NCBI GenBank assembly: GCA_036852015.1
Contig: JAANDG010000170.1
Coordinates: 186,001 to 250,000, forward strand
From: Pelodera strongyloides
Taxonomy: Eukaryota > Nematoda > Chromadorea > Rhabditida > Rhabditidae
Length of the DNA: 64,000 nucleotides
Direction of reading: 5' to 3'
Shown: positions 22,602 to 33,932 of the stretch, piece after piece
How positions within the stretch are numbered: position 1 is the first letter of the stretch
How the letters are laid out: each line of letters begins with the position of its first letter
Translations under genes and position numbers: made by a program
The notes under the pieces: generated by a model
The model's input: the letters and a program-made list of their open reading frames with translations, nothing else
Database searches by the model: none
What the model was told of the DNA's origin: nothing

Positions 22602-22811
22602 CGCGATATAAAGTTGAACTTCTTGACCTGTTCCGGTAAAACGTGTCAGGCAGATTACCCATCACTACAAAGCTCGTCACCTGTTATGCTCACATTCAGG
22701 AAAAAAGATGAGGCTACCGGGGTTTTGCCTCTTGTAAAGTTACGTGGGACTCATGAAGTGGTCGACATAATGAAGAAAGCCAAACGAAAAAGAATGTATT
22801 GTCTATATTGA
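22602..22811 (+). CDS. Candidate alternative last exon of GRK
   Basis: An open frame follows the acceptor TTTTGTTTTAG and runs 69 codons to TGA. It is phase 0, matching the donor of GRK exon 18 (ends 21298), so splicing 18 to this exon would replace the normal tail. The encoded tail begins RDIKLNFLTCSGKTCQ and ends basic (KKAKRKRMYCLY), with two cysteines and a lysine/arginine cluster that could serve membrane attachment. Codon use looks coding-like. There is no AATAAA immediately downstream, and the frame ends 20 bases before the sarcoglycan stop on the other strand. It could instead be the last exon of an unseen small gene. Confidence 0.35.
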   Translation, partial: RDIKLNFLTCSGKTCQADYPSLQSSSPVMLTFRKKDEATGVLPLVKLRGTHEVVDIMKKAKRKRMYCLY

Positions 22812-22830
22812 GAAATTGAAATTGTGTTGG

Positions 22831-25800
22831 TTATCGTCTGCGGTGTTCGTTCTCCAAACTGTCGTTTTCGTTGTCATCCCCTTCAGAATCACTGCCAGAA
22901 TCGAGAGGATTTCTAAATGACATTGACTTATTGACCTTTAGTTGCCTCATACATATGTAGTGGTTTGGATGCTCCAGTAACCGAGTTTTGAATAACAGCC
23001 TATACAGCTTCCTAAATTGAAATATATGATTGAAACCAACCTGTACAAGTGCATGCTGCTTCCACACTGTTTTGCTGCCTCGGCAACTGTTTGCTTTCCA
23101 ACAGGTACCATCTCGGAGCCGTGAAGCAGATCCGTAGTTTCTTCTAAAAAACATTCCCATTTTTTTTTTACAAAATACGCTTTCATAGTTAGTGCTGAAA
23201 TGGGTGTGACTATTTTCTTTTAGCCCAAACAAACTGTCGATGATTTGAAAAAGCCGGCTCACCATCAGCGTTCAGTCTGCTCTGACTTTTGCTGTACTGC
23301 GCCAATCTATTGTTTGATGCTTGGAAACTGGCGGTTCGACTTTTTGGTTGCAAAAATGAGTGGATGCCTGGAAATTTATCTCACAAATATTATAAACTCT
23401 TTCCCTGCTATATTCTGTAACTCTCGTCCCTCCCTCTCTCTATCTCTTCTCTCTTCCTTCTTATTTCCTGATAATCGTAATGTATGACTTATAGGTATAA
23501 TGTATAATGTAGGACATACCCGAGGGAGCCACTGAGTCACTCCTGTCAGTGTTCATTAACAAAAGTTGTCTTTGAACAGATAGCTCTCTTAAATGTCGTT
23601 GACTTTCACGAACCGAGACGTACTCTTCCAATTGTTCGCTAAAAGGGACACTTTCTTATTTTTGCTTTATAAAGAAAACAATTATTGAGAAAACAATGGA
23701 TTTCTAATACACAAATGATGAGTGGCGTGCCTCACCTTGGTGTTTTATAATCTCTCCATTGTTGGCCTTCGCGTCTACCAAAGAAAATAGTCGATAGAAT
23801 GAGGACCAGAATAACACAGAGAACGGCAATTACTGGGAAAACAAGGATTGAGTCCCAGATTGAGTAGACCTGAACATAATAATTTATTACATAACTATAA
23901 TTCAAATATGAAATAAAATTAAGACAGCAGAACGAAAATCAGGGAGTTCGGTACAATGTATGCGGAAATTCTGGGGCATTCACCGAACGGTGATCCCGGT
24001 AGACACTAAAACACACAAGCGTGAACGTCAGGAAATTTTGACAATTGGCGTGTCACAATGTATACTATGGATGAAGTGTGGAACACTGTAGAAACATCGG
24101 TGAAAAAAATAAACGGGAATGAGTGACTACACAATTGCAGGAATCAAGAAGAAAAATATTCTCACCTCTTCGATTGGCTGTACTACATCCTCTTCGGGCG
24201 AAACAGAAGTCTGAATGTCTTTTCTTTATTAGGTTCAAAGGAAAGAAATAGGAAACCGCTTTCACGTTGTCATCGGTGTTTCACAGAAAGCCTGATCGAA
24301 AAAGTAGTCAGAGCTGGCTATACAAATTAATGTTACCTTTGGCTGCCTTTCCGCCCAAACAACATGCTGTGTTTTGTATGGTTTTCCCAGATCACGGTCG
24401 GCAAATTCTCGTGCCATTGTAAGATTGTGCTGAATAATAACAGGTTTGGTGAAGCATGATGTCATTCGCCACGACAATACCGTACTAGTGCAGTGAAACT
24501 TACCAGTTGTATTTGACACCAATCGATATCAAATGAGGATTGGAATTTCTTATTTATTGCCACTTGCTCATTTCGGGCACAGAATCCTGGCTTTGAGCGG
24601 AGCGTCCGAACCATGCTGGGGACATTACTATAGAATCCCCTCTGTGTACCAATGGATACAATTGATCTGCAATTCACATAATTATGAAACTATCGCATAA
24701 CATGCATAGAAGCGCGTCAGAAGCATTAAGAGTTTGGCATCTATGTGAAGGCGGAGTCTAATACCTCTCAACAAAAATAATTTGAGTAAATGCTCGCCTA
24801 ATATAGACATGTTAATGAACATAATGGGGGTGGTCAACCGATAGCAATGTTGTATATAAATGAGCTCAAAACGATGAAAGCCATTGCTATAGAGTTCATG
24901 CATTCTCGGTAAAATACCCGAAGTACTGTGGCCGAAAAGCACGATGCTGTTCTGCGTAGGCACTGATAATAAAACAATTTTCGAATTCTATTGAGAGACG
25001 ATAACATGTAAAATAAGTCAAAATCTGCAGTAGCGTGAGGGAATTAGAGAAATTCACGCGCAGTTGAAATACGTAAAAAATGCATGGAGAACACTGAATA
25101 ATCATTGAAAAGCTGGACGATTTTACCCGGTTTTGTGCTTTCTGTAGATATCTTTCTGCTTTCCTTCGGGAAGAATGCCGTCCGGCTGAATGCTGAACAA
25201 CCAACGAACAGTAATTGAATGACAACGGTTTGTTCACTTCAATATGTAATATTAGGCGTTACAATGCTCAAAAGTGCTTAGCACGTGTTGTTTAGGCACA
25301 AGACCGAGAACCAAGTTAATCACTTAATGTGAGCTCAGAACATTATCATTCATTTCGTATGGAATTGCTTATAAATGTTAATTACAAACAAAATAATAAA
25401 ATTTGAACTAACTTGTATATGTATGGATTGACGTTCTTTCCAACAAATGTGTCTTTTATGGCTGTTTCCAGTCTTCCGATTATGCCAGTTCTGTCGGAAA
25501 TCAGTGTTTCGGCGTCATAATTTCTTATGTGAAGATCCAAAACTTGACTCGTCGCTGAGCTGTATTTGGCTAAAAAAATTAATTCAAATAACAATTTCAG
25601 GACCATTGATTAAAATTTGTCAGGTTACCCCTGGAAATAACTTTCTTACAATTTTTTGGACAAAAGTATCATATAACTCAAAATAGTCAAAGTTATGCAT
25701 AGTTTGTTTTCATACAGAAGTAAATGAAAAAATATTTTGAATAACCAAAACCAACGGTCTTCGGCTAAGTTGATCACAATTAACTGTTGTTTGATTTCTG

Positions 25801-26309
25801 CAGATGAGAGGCTTTTCGCGATCACGTGCACTGTCAATTGTCTGATTGGTGTGACGGGTGTTCTGCAATATTGTCACAATAGAAAGTGGCGACATACACA
25901 TGATTCCATTAAAAAAATCACTTCGAAGTTAATAGTGTATTCACTCACCCTATGAGATAGGCGAGCGCTGTATGCCTAGTAGATGGAACAAGATGCAACC
26001 ACCCAGGTAGCTTCGGTCTGCCTTTTAGAGTTGCCGACCATTTCACTTCTTCTAAAATGCACGATAAACATTTCCAGAAAAAATCGAATCTGTGGGAGGT
26101 CGAGTCCATGGGAGAAACAAAAAATAAGACCAAGAATTGGGGAGAGACTTACCTGTCCTTCCAAAAAACGAAGCAGAATGTAGCGTATGCACGAAAAATC
26201 TGCCTTTCTTGCCTAACGACTGTTTGCTTTCAATCGATGGGGCACAATGAACTATGTTGCAAAGAATTAATAGGAACAATATAGATTTCAAGCTCGTTAA
26301 TGAAGACAT
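22831..26309 (-). CDS. sgca-1: Alpha/epsilon-sarcoglycan
   Basis: Twelve exons, in transcript order: 26309-26153, 26051-25949, 25862-25756, 25569-25413, 25192-25127, 24666-24504, 24429-24337, 24210-24166, 23869-23736, 23638-23520, 23143-23041, 23011-22831; about 475 aa, all phases consistent. Sarcoglycans are single-pass glycoproteins of the dystrophin complex in muscle membranes. A signal peptide (SILFLLILCNIVHCA) is followed by the cadherin-like start FFVHTL. The family signatures LPGWLHLVP, AYLIGTP, LTVHVIAKS..KQQLIVINLAED and the cysteine pair in GFCARNE and DIDWCQIQL align with human SGCA/SGCE by eye. The transmembrane helix is in exon 9 (ILVFPVIAVLCVILVLIL), followed by FFGRREGQQWRDY, equivalent to the CCRREG of SGCA. 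The cytoplasmic tail ends in an acidic serine cluster (DSGSDSEGDDNENDS) and HRRR. Gene symbol by homology only. Confidence 0.92.
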
Positions 26310-26782
26310 TGGATCTCTTTGAAGTCTTTGATACGACCGTTTGGTTACAGTGGGTTTTTTTTGAAGTGTGGATCCTTGAAGTTGAAGGTTTTGAGACCGA
26401 TTAGCAGGTAGTTCGAATTAAAAAATTGATGATTGAGAGTATTTAAGAGTTCGGAGGGCACTTATTGGAATGTTGTGGTATCTTCGATCGGATAATTTTA
26501 GGGGAAAGAGAGTCGAGTTGTAGTGGAGTTTACAGCGCACCAGGGGGAGGACAGGCGCCTGAGGATAGTTATAGGGAATAAATAGGAAGAGGGAGTGTTT
26601 TGAATAGAAGACAGAAAGAGACGGTTGAGATCACAGAGATATAAGACCGCAGAAGATGGATCGGTAGAACAGCATCATATGCATTCAACAATAAGGGATG
26701 ATCATTATGACAGGTACAAATGGGAACAGACGCCTGATGTAGCTTTACACTACAACAATGCGAACGCGTAAACATATGTACG

Positions 26783-27166
26783 TTGCTTAATCTACATATT
26801 TCTTTGGTACAGGGTAGGCACAACTGTGAAAGTCATAAAAGTTTATATATTATCTTGCCCAGGTCCTTTTTTTTGAAACATAAAAAAAACAAGGCAGAGC
26901 ACATAACGTACTTTCTTCGGGAAACCCAAATGCCTAATATTATGTTGCCGTACATTACTTATTGGTACCAACCAGTTCGACGCAGACAAAACTACATTCT
27001 TGGACGATTCAAGATGCCACGACAATGTCCTGCATATTTGACGTGTGATCCTGATAACCAGCGCTGCCAATATGGCTGTTCTAACCATAAGTCGCGCCGT
27101 TGTAAATTTACAAAACTGCAAGAATGGCCATTTGCTCTTTCGGATACTTTCCAGCCCAACGTTTAG
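26783..27166 (+). other. Cysteine-containing open frame (doubtful)
   Basis: A 127-codon frame that begins with TTG (not ATG). Its second half carries several cysteines (CPAYLTCDPDNQRCQYGC, then RRCKF) and ends FQPNV. The complementary strand is also open for 109 codons, so the openness may come from composition. There is no signal peptide and no recognised fold. It could be one exon of a secreted peptide or a repeat remnant. Confidence 0.18.
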
Positions 27167-30100
27167 GACCACGGTAATGCGCGATTTTTAAGAGACTTTG
27201 CCAGCAGAGCTCCTGTCACGATCCTGATGTGTATAATAATAATCATATTGATTATAATTTATTACGTACACAAAATTCACGACAAAAATACATATAATGT
27301 ACCATACATGTAATGTCTATATATGAAAATATATGCAACGTACAGTTTTTATATGCGTGGTGTATTATGTCTAGGCTTGATTTATAATTAATGACACTAC
27401 TATATGTGAATTTTTGCAAAAAAAATACTCTTCTTTCTGAGTTACAATCACATGTTCGTAATGTTTGAGGATGCGGGGATTTACTAAAGGCGCCACCACT
27501 CGATCTGAAGCCATCGAAGTCAAGAATCACAACCACTAGATTAGGCAGCAAATTATTGTGTTGTTAGGGAGCTCATAAATATTGAAAAACAAATCATTTC
27601 ACACCACGAGGGAACGAACCATTGAAATACATAGTATTGGTTGTTTATTTAGTGCATCATAAGGACACCAATCATGAGCGGGGTCATTCTTGCTTCTGAG
27701 CTTCTGAGTCCCTTTACATCAGTGCCTCGATGCAGTGATTTTCATGTGCGAGATTCATACAGTTATACCCGAACAAATAGCACATTTCTTACCAATTTTC
27801 CTCAGCAATCCTATGATCATGGCTAGGGCGGAACGGCTATATACATGGTAGAGCCGGCTAACACATCCAATATCCAAAAAGAACTATAAGGCATATGGAA
27901 ATATCAGGGGAAATTCTGGGGGAATGAAAGTCTGCTTGAAACTGACCAAGCTGAAACATCTGTATTTGTATGAACAAGAGGACAAAACTATCGGGCTCGC
28001 GGGCTTGCTTTGTATCACAGAAAACAAAAGTACGTATGAGTTTTTATTCTTGGTTAGTGTAGGACATACAACTAAATAAGAACTTAGTAATACTCATATG
28101 GTTTTCACTGTGAATGACAACACAAGCTATGTAAGTTCTCAAATTATTGTCAATGTCGGTGGTGCCTTACTCATTATTGAGTTTCAGATATGGAATGAAT
28201 AATTTTTGATTTGCAAGCGTTTCAAAACAGCGAAATGGAAAGAGTCATCAAGACGTCAGTGTGATTATTTGGACCCAGATTCTTCAAGTTCACTAGTATG
28301 TAGAAGGATGAGGATTGGATTTGAGACTGGAGTTCCGCTCGTGTCCCGATTATACGTGCAATCAAACATTGCTTCGGAAAATTCGCAGCTCCATTAAAAA
28401 ACGAAATTCTTAATGATATATTCCAAATAATATTTCTAGAAAACAAGAGTTCAAACTCTTAGCACAGTGGCTAGCGTAGTACAGAATCCTTATCAAAGGT
28501 ATACTGCCTTAGTCTACTGCATAGTTAGGTTCTGCAGGAAAGTTATATTCTGTTTGTGCGTTAGTAAATGTGTTTGTATGTTACCGTCAGCTTTTTAAGT
28601 GGCACACCTTACTATGTCTCACTAAAAGTCGACGCATGGTTCCCAAACAGTCCACAGATGAGTTCAACCAATCCGGCTCTCTGGATCCTTATTATCAGGG
28701 GTGACGTGGTGCTCAATAAAAGCCACTTTCGACGAAGTAACTGGAGGTGCAGTATTTCTATGGCGAGCCACCGTTGGACCCTAGGATAGAGGTACGAAAG
28801 AAATCACTCCTTGTAACTCACTGAAGCAAAGTGATAGTAAGTGGTGCTTGGTGCTGCTACTGTTGATTTGCTCAACGATCCTCAACACCTTTTATAGTTG
28901 ATATTACAGCTCATAATATATTATTTGATGGCGTATATGTATATATATTTCTTCATTATTTTGGAGCAGACAGTTTCTTGAAACGATAATGTGCTTGGTT
29001 AGACTTTGGTATTTCGACTGTCGCTTCACTACGCATACATGCGGTGGCGTGTAACTTGACGCAAAACAAGTGCGAAGCTGCCGGGTGAAAAGGACGTTTC
29101 GGCGCGTCTCTGTTTGTTTTGCAGATCCCTCGTTATTTTGCAGTCCTGTAGAAGCATGACAAGAAGACCCATTTCTAAGGTCAGACCATTCCCATTTGGC
29201 TTGACTTACGACTTGAGTTACGACTTGAAATGGGTATTTGGTCAATTGTAACTACTTCTAAAGTTAATTTCACAGATTCGCTTAACATTTTTGAACTTAT
29301 TATTGATTGTCGCTGCTTGAAATCTTGTTCCACATTTGGATTATGGTGTTTCCAGAGATACAAAACCAACAAGTCACACACATAATAATTAATATCTGTC
29401 TCATTTGTTGAACCTCTTCAATTCTTCTTGGCGGAATGGTGCCTCAGGGCAAAGCTGAAGTGTATGACACTAATTCAATTTTTTTGATCATGTGCCACCT
29501 CCTTAATGGGGTTTCCAAGTGTGTCCGATTTTCCTTCCAAGCATAGAAAAAACTACCGTATTTTGGAACTACACGAGAATATTTACAGCTGCAATAGCCA
29601 CGGGACCATCTTTTCACGAGTGCATGCTCTCCTCGTTTTGGTTTATAGCACGGCGCATTTTCTACAGTGCGAAAGGATTTTTAAGATGTTGACAAAAGTA
29701 TGGTAGATCGGCACACGAAGTGGCTGTTTGATAGTTGGAAGGAAGTGGCTGTTTGATCATTTTTTTCGCCCCATTATGTCCTCTCTCTATATTTAAGCGC
29801 AAGTATTAAAAAAATGGATTTCGCAGACAGTTTATTTTTCAATGGAAAGCAAATACTGCATAAAATACTACATAAACTTTATGATACCTTTCATCCTCAA
29901 AAACCAAGCCCTCGAAGCAATATGGAGGGTGGGATAATATTTGGATAATATTTAAAGGAATTTGTGGGTGGCTTGTTTTCTACCGATACTACATATTGTA
30001 TACTGTTATGCGTATGACGGGGTAGCGAGGTTGAAGTTCGCCTAGAGGTTGTGAAATCTCAGACCATATTTTAGAAGTTTGCTTTTTTTTCGTCCGATTC

Positions 30101-30252
30101 AATCACAATTTTTTTGTTCTTCATTTGTTATTACCATTGAAAAACAATAACTTGTGAAATCTTCACTCAATGTTTTTTTTTTTAATTTGTGTTAAATGCT
30201 ACTTTCTCACGTTGTTATGTGCATACTCAACAAGCAGAGCCCACCGGCAATT

Positions 30253-30765
30253 TCATCTCCATATACAGTAAGGCAGATGATCCTTCACAAATGTGTATGT
30301 GGCCTCACCACGTAGCCACTTACCCTTATCCGCACAATATTTAACAGATGTTCGCTTAATTCTTATTGTCCTTTCCTTCTCACAATCATTATCCCCTATA
30401 TCGACAAGTAATTGTGTGCTTGTCAACTCTTCAAATGTTTTTGTCAATCATCCAGCAACACCTGACTATTTTTGCTAAACGCAACTTGCTATTAATAACG
30501 TAGATCATGTCATTATGATCACAATAGTTGTGCAACGTCCGCATTATCCCGTAAAGTGTGTACTCTGCGCTTCCTTATTGTTGATTTCCCATTGAAGAAT
30601 TCCGTCGTGGTTGTCATATTTAGAACATTCTGTGCCCATTATCTGTATAGTGATCTCCAACAAAAGCCAACAAAATGCGTTCTTTCCTTCATAACTTCCA
30701 TCTTTTTGTTCGAAAATAGTCCAGATTCCAGCCGAATGGTCCCATGGGAAAATGCGAACAGTCAT
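30253..30765 (-). other. Two adjacent minus-strand open frames, possible small gene
   Basis: The first frame (30765 down to 30544) begins with ATG and encodes TVRIFPWDHSAGIWTIF, then LEITIQIMGTECSKYDNHDG. The second (30447 down to 30253) encodes LLVDIGDNDCEKERTIRIK, then KGKWLRGEATYTF, and ends CIWR. Both look more protein-like than their surroundings, but no splice pair joins them convincingly (a join from a GTACAC donor near 30557 to an acceptor near 30430 would fit phase). I do not recognise the protein. It may be a decayed gene. Confidence 0.22.
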
Positions 30766-33700
30766 AGTGGGTAACCAATAGTTTATTATTGCATTCCATT
30801 CGAAAGTATGTTTTGCGCATCGCCTTCTTTTGCCGGTTATATGTTATCCATTCAACGTTAAGAACTCATAGCAGCATATTCATGGGATGTACACTTTGCG
30901 CTAGGGTTTTAGCGGTTCTTTTTGTCTAGTCCCTTTGGTTGGTTGAAATTGCGTGTGAATGGTTGTGACCTGGTCACAGCCTATCACTGAAATGTGCGTA
31001 TCTGTGGATGGTTACGTAAGTTGTAAGATTATGAGTGCTTCGCGACGGGTGAGTAGGTCGCCAGAGGGACCAAGTTGTAATGTGAACAGGCCCTTCTCAC
31101 TGCATTTCTTTTCCCTACCTCTCCCTTTCCCTCTGTTTAGTCTTCACTCTACTTTGTCTCTCTTTCTCTACGTTTTCTTCTTCACCCTGTCTTTTAACTT
31201 AGGGAGGAGCAGGGAGTCCTCACCTGATGACCTCCCAAAACCCCCTATCAATCTATTCAAAGTGATATCTGTTCACATTTTGTTTACAAATGACTTTATG
31301 CTTGCGGTATGATATTGATAGTTTGCAGAAACCTGTGTCATAAACCTTATATGAATGTATCAACAACACTGCTTCCTTTTCTTTTACGTACTATGTATAC
31401 ATCTCTCGACAAATATGGGTTTATATGAAATCCCCTCGCATGCTCAATATATATTTAAACTTGAGTTGTTGTTCTCTATAGAAGCACTCAAATGCGTAAA
31501 AAGCGCGTTTCCTGTGGAATTGTTTGCCTAAACGCCTCCAGGAAAGTCAGCTTTACTTTTTTCGTGTTCTCAAGTCAGATCTTGTGGAAAATGATTGTTA
31601 GGTTCAATGAAAGGCACGTCAAGCGCTTTCATACGAACGGTGCCCTGGTTTCGTTTAAAAAAGAGATTTCATTTAAATTCGTGTACATTTTATATTGTCC
31701 GTCTTATTTTTCTTTGACGTCTTACTATCTGAATTTGTTCCATGTTTTCTTCATTGTATTTTTTTTCTCGGGTTTGTACCGGCCTTTGAACCGACCCTAG
31801 AGACACATTACTCAAAGTATTGAGCACGGCTTTTCCACACCTAGTTACACCTCCCTTTCATCCTGACTACTACAGATGGGGAGTTTGCTCAAATCACACT
31901 ACACTTTTAGTTTCCTGTTATATTTTTGCTGCAATCTATTTAGAACATTGCAAGTTCTTTCGTGTTAGATGTTTTTGTTATGTTTAGGTTCTTAAAGTGC
32001 TCTTGTTAAACACATTGCAACATATGCTCTTATTGTCATCTTCATTGGAGTCGTACAAATAGACACAAGTATACCTTCAAAAGATGCCGTGCAATTATCA
32101 CTCTCCTAAACGAGTGACAAATACCATAAGTAATCGTTGACTAACTTCGCTCAGAACACCGTATTGGAGCACCAGTGTCGTACTTGAAGTGTTAGTACAC
32201 ATTGTCTGAACCTACTTTTACTATTTCACGGAAAATTTGCATACTCTGGGACTTTTGGCATATGTTCAATCAAGTGTGCGAATACTCGAATTAGTTCTCT
32301 GCGTGTACATAGTGCCTCGGAAGTTACCTCTATTTATGTAAGCCTGAATGTTCCCTTCAAATGCGAACACATCGTATTCTATTTGTTCACCTCAGATATA
32401 GTTATACTTTATATACATTACAAATGAACCTGTAGAAATCTATTGTTATCTAATTTAAAGATACGCTTCCCATAATTTTTTTCACTATCTTGTGCTGATG
32501 AACATTTGGTCGTTGCCTGTTTTGTGAACCAATTAATTCGCCATTCCGGCTTTTAATTTCGAATTTTCTCAAAAATAGATGTTCAAAATGACACCATTTT
32601 TTCGTCATTTTTTCCAATCCTCAATTTGTTTCGCTCATATTGGTTGTCCATTTTAAATGTGAATTTGCTCAGCTTAGCTCATTATACGCGAACAAAGATG
32701 AAATTGAAGAAATTCTCATTCTTTCCCTGTTTATTTTGCATTCATTTAAAAGAAAAAAGTTATTTCGCACCGGTGCCATCATATTATCCTTTAATTCTTC
32801 TCTTTTTGATTTAAAAAGATGCCGCTTCGGCCAGTGTAATGCTAATTTATCGATGTGGCAAATGGCCACATCTTATCAACACCAAATGGATACGTGCAGT
32901 CATTTTCTATGCATACACATTTAACATTTTTTTGTTTAAAACAAAGAGATCTTAAATGAGATCGCAAAAGACTGCCGTCAACACTTGTGTATCATACGTA
33001 AATATAAGCTTCTGATAATTTCATCAAGCGTCTGAACATTGTTACACAAGATATCACTTAATTGCTTATCGATTACCGGTCAATATCGAAGATTTTGCTT
33101 ATCTCTTTCCACGTCCGTTGAATTATTTGTACACAAGCAACATATTTTATTTTATAATAACCCTTAAAAATGATTTGTGAAGATTGCACCGTTAAATAAA
33201 CAGTCGCATTACACCATTTCACTTGACGGGGGATAAATTTGAATCGCTTTTTATTCTTTAAGAGAAGCGGAGAAACATCACATGTCTTCATATTTCAAAT
33301 AATGTCGGGGCTAGGGCATCAGCTGTTTATATATACAGATGATGATCCTCAGATTTGACTTCTTACAAAACCCGGTTGCTCACTTGTTTGTACTAAATAG
33401 TCATTTTTGTTTGGTGCTACACATTGCTAGAGCACCTCCATGTACCTTAACTTCTTAGCATATACATTCTGAAATAAAGTTTTTCTATGCGTTTTATATA
33501 ATTGCTCATCCTCGCATATTTTGACTTTTTTTTTGGAACGCATATCATACATAGGGAACCCCCGAGAGAGCTTTTAATATTTTGTCTTGTTGGACAGCGG
33601 ATTCATTACTCTTACCGCTTGTACCCCGCTTCTGCGGCAGTAATACTTCATGTCATCTAAAATCACTCGCGTTTTTTTAAAGGGGGTAAATTTAAATAAA

Positions 33701-33932
33701 TTATATTGAATTGATAGGTTCCGAGGACCAGATCGCTTATTCCATTTTCAAAAACAAATCAATAAATAAAAAAGTGCTTTCCGCTTGGCTCATCTTGTAT
33801 AACATTCTGGATCTACAGTATCCCTGAATGCTAATTGCCCCTTTACTCTTTGTTTTGTGTCTGTGATTGTGAGTGTTGTTCCCGCCCCTTCCACCAAATC
33901 CCATTCCTCAATACTTCTTCCTTCTGCTTCAG

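Larger units (their letters stand above)
26310..33932. other. Large intergenic region, weak candidates only
   Basis: About 7.6 kb between the sarcoglycan 5' end and the next plus-strand gene. It contains AT-rich sequence and pyrimidine-rich patches (for example 31090-31190). A few open frames (26783-27166, 27252-27551, 28904-29245, 30253-30765) are treated as low-confidence candidates or chance. No tRNA, rRNA or clear transposon was seen. Confidence 0.45.

Noticed and set aside
25949..25967. A 19-bp microexon in the sarcoglycan gene.
   Set aside because: The short exon fits by phase, but extending it upstream to the acceptor at 26052 restores the family motif LPGWLHLVP, so the full 103-base exon is the better model.
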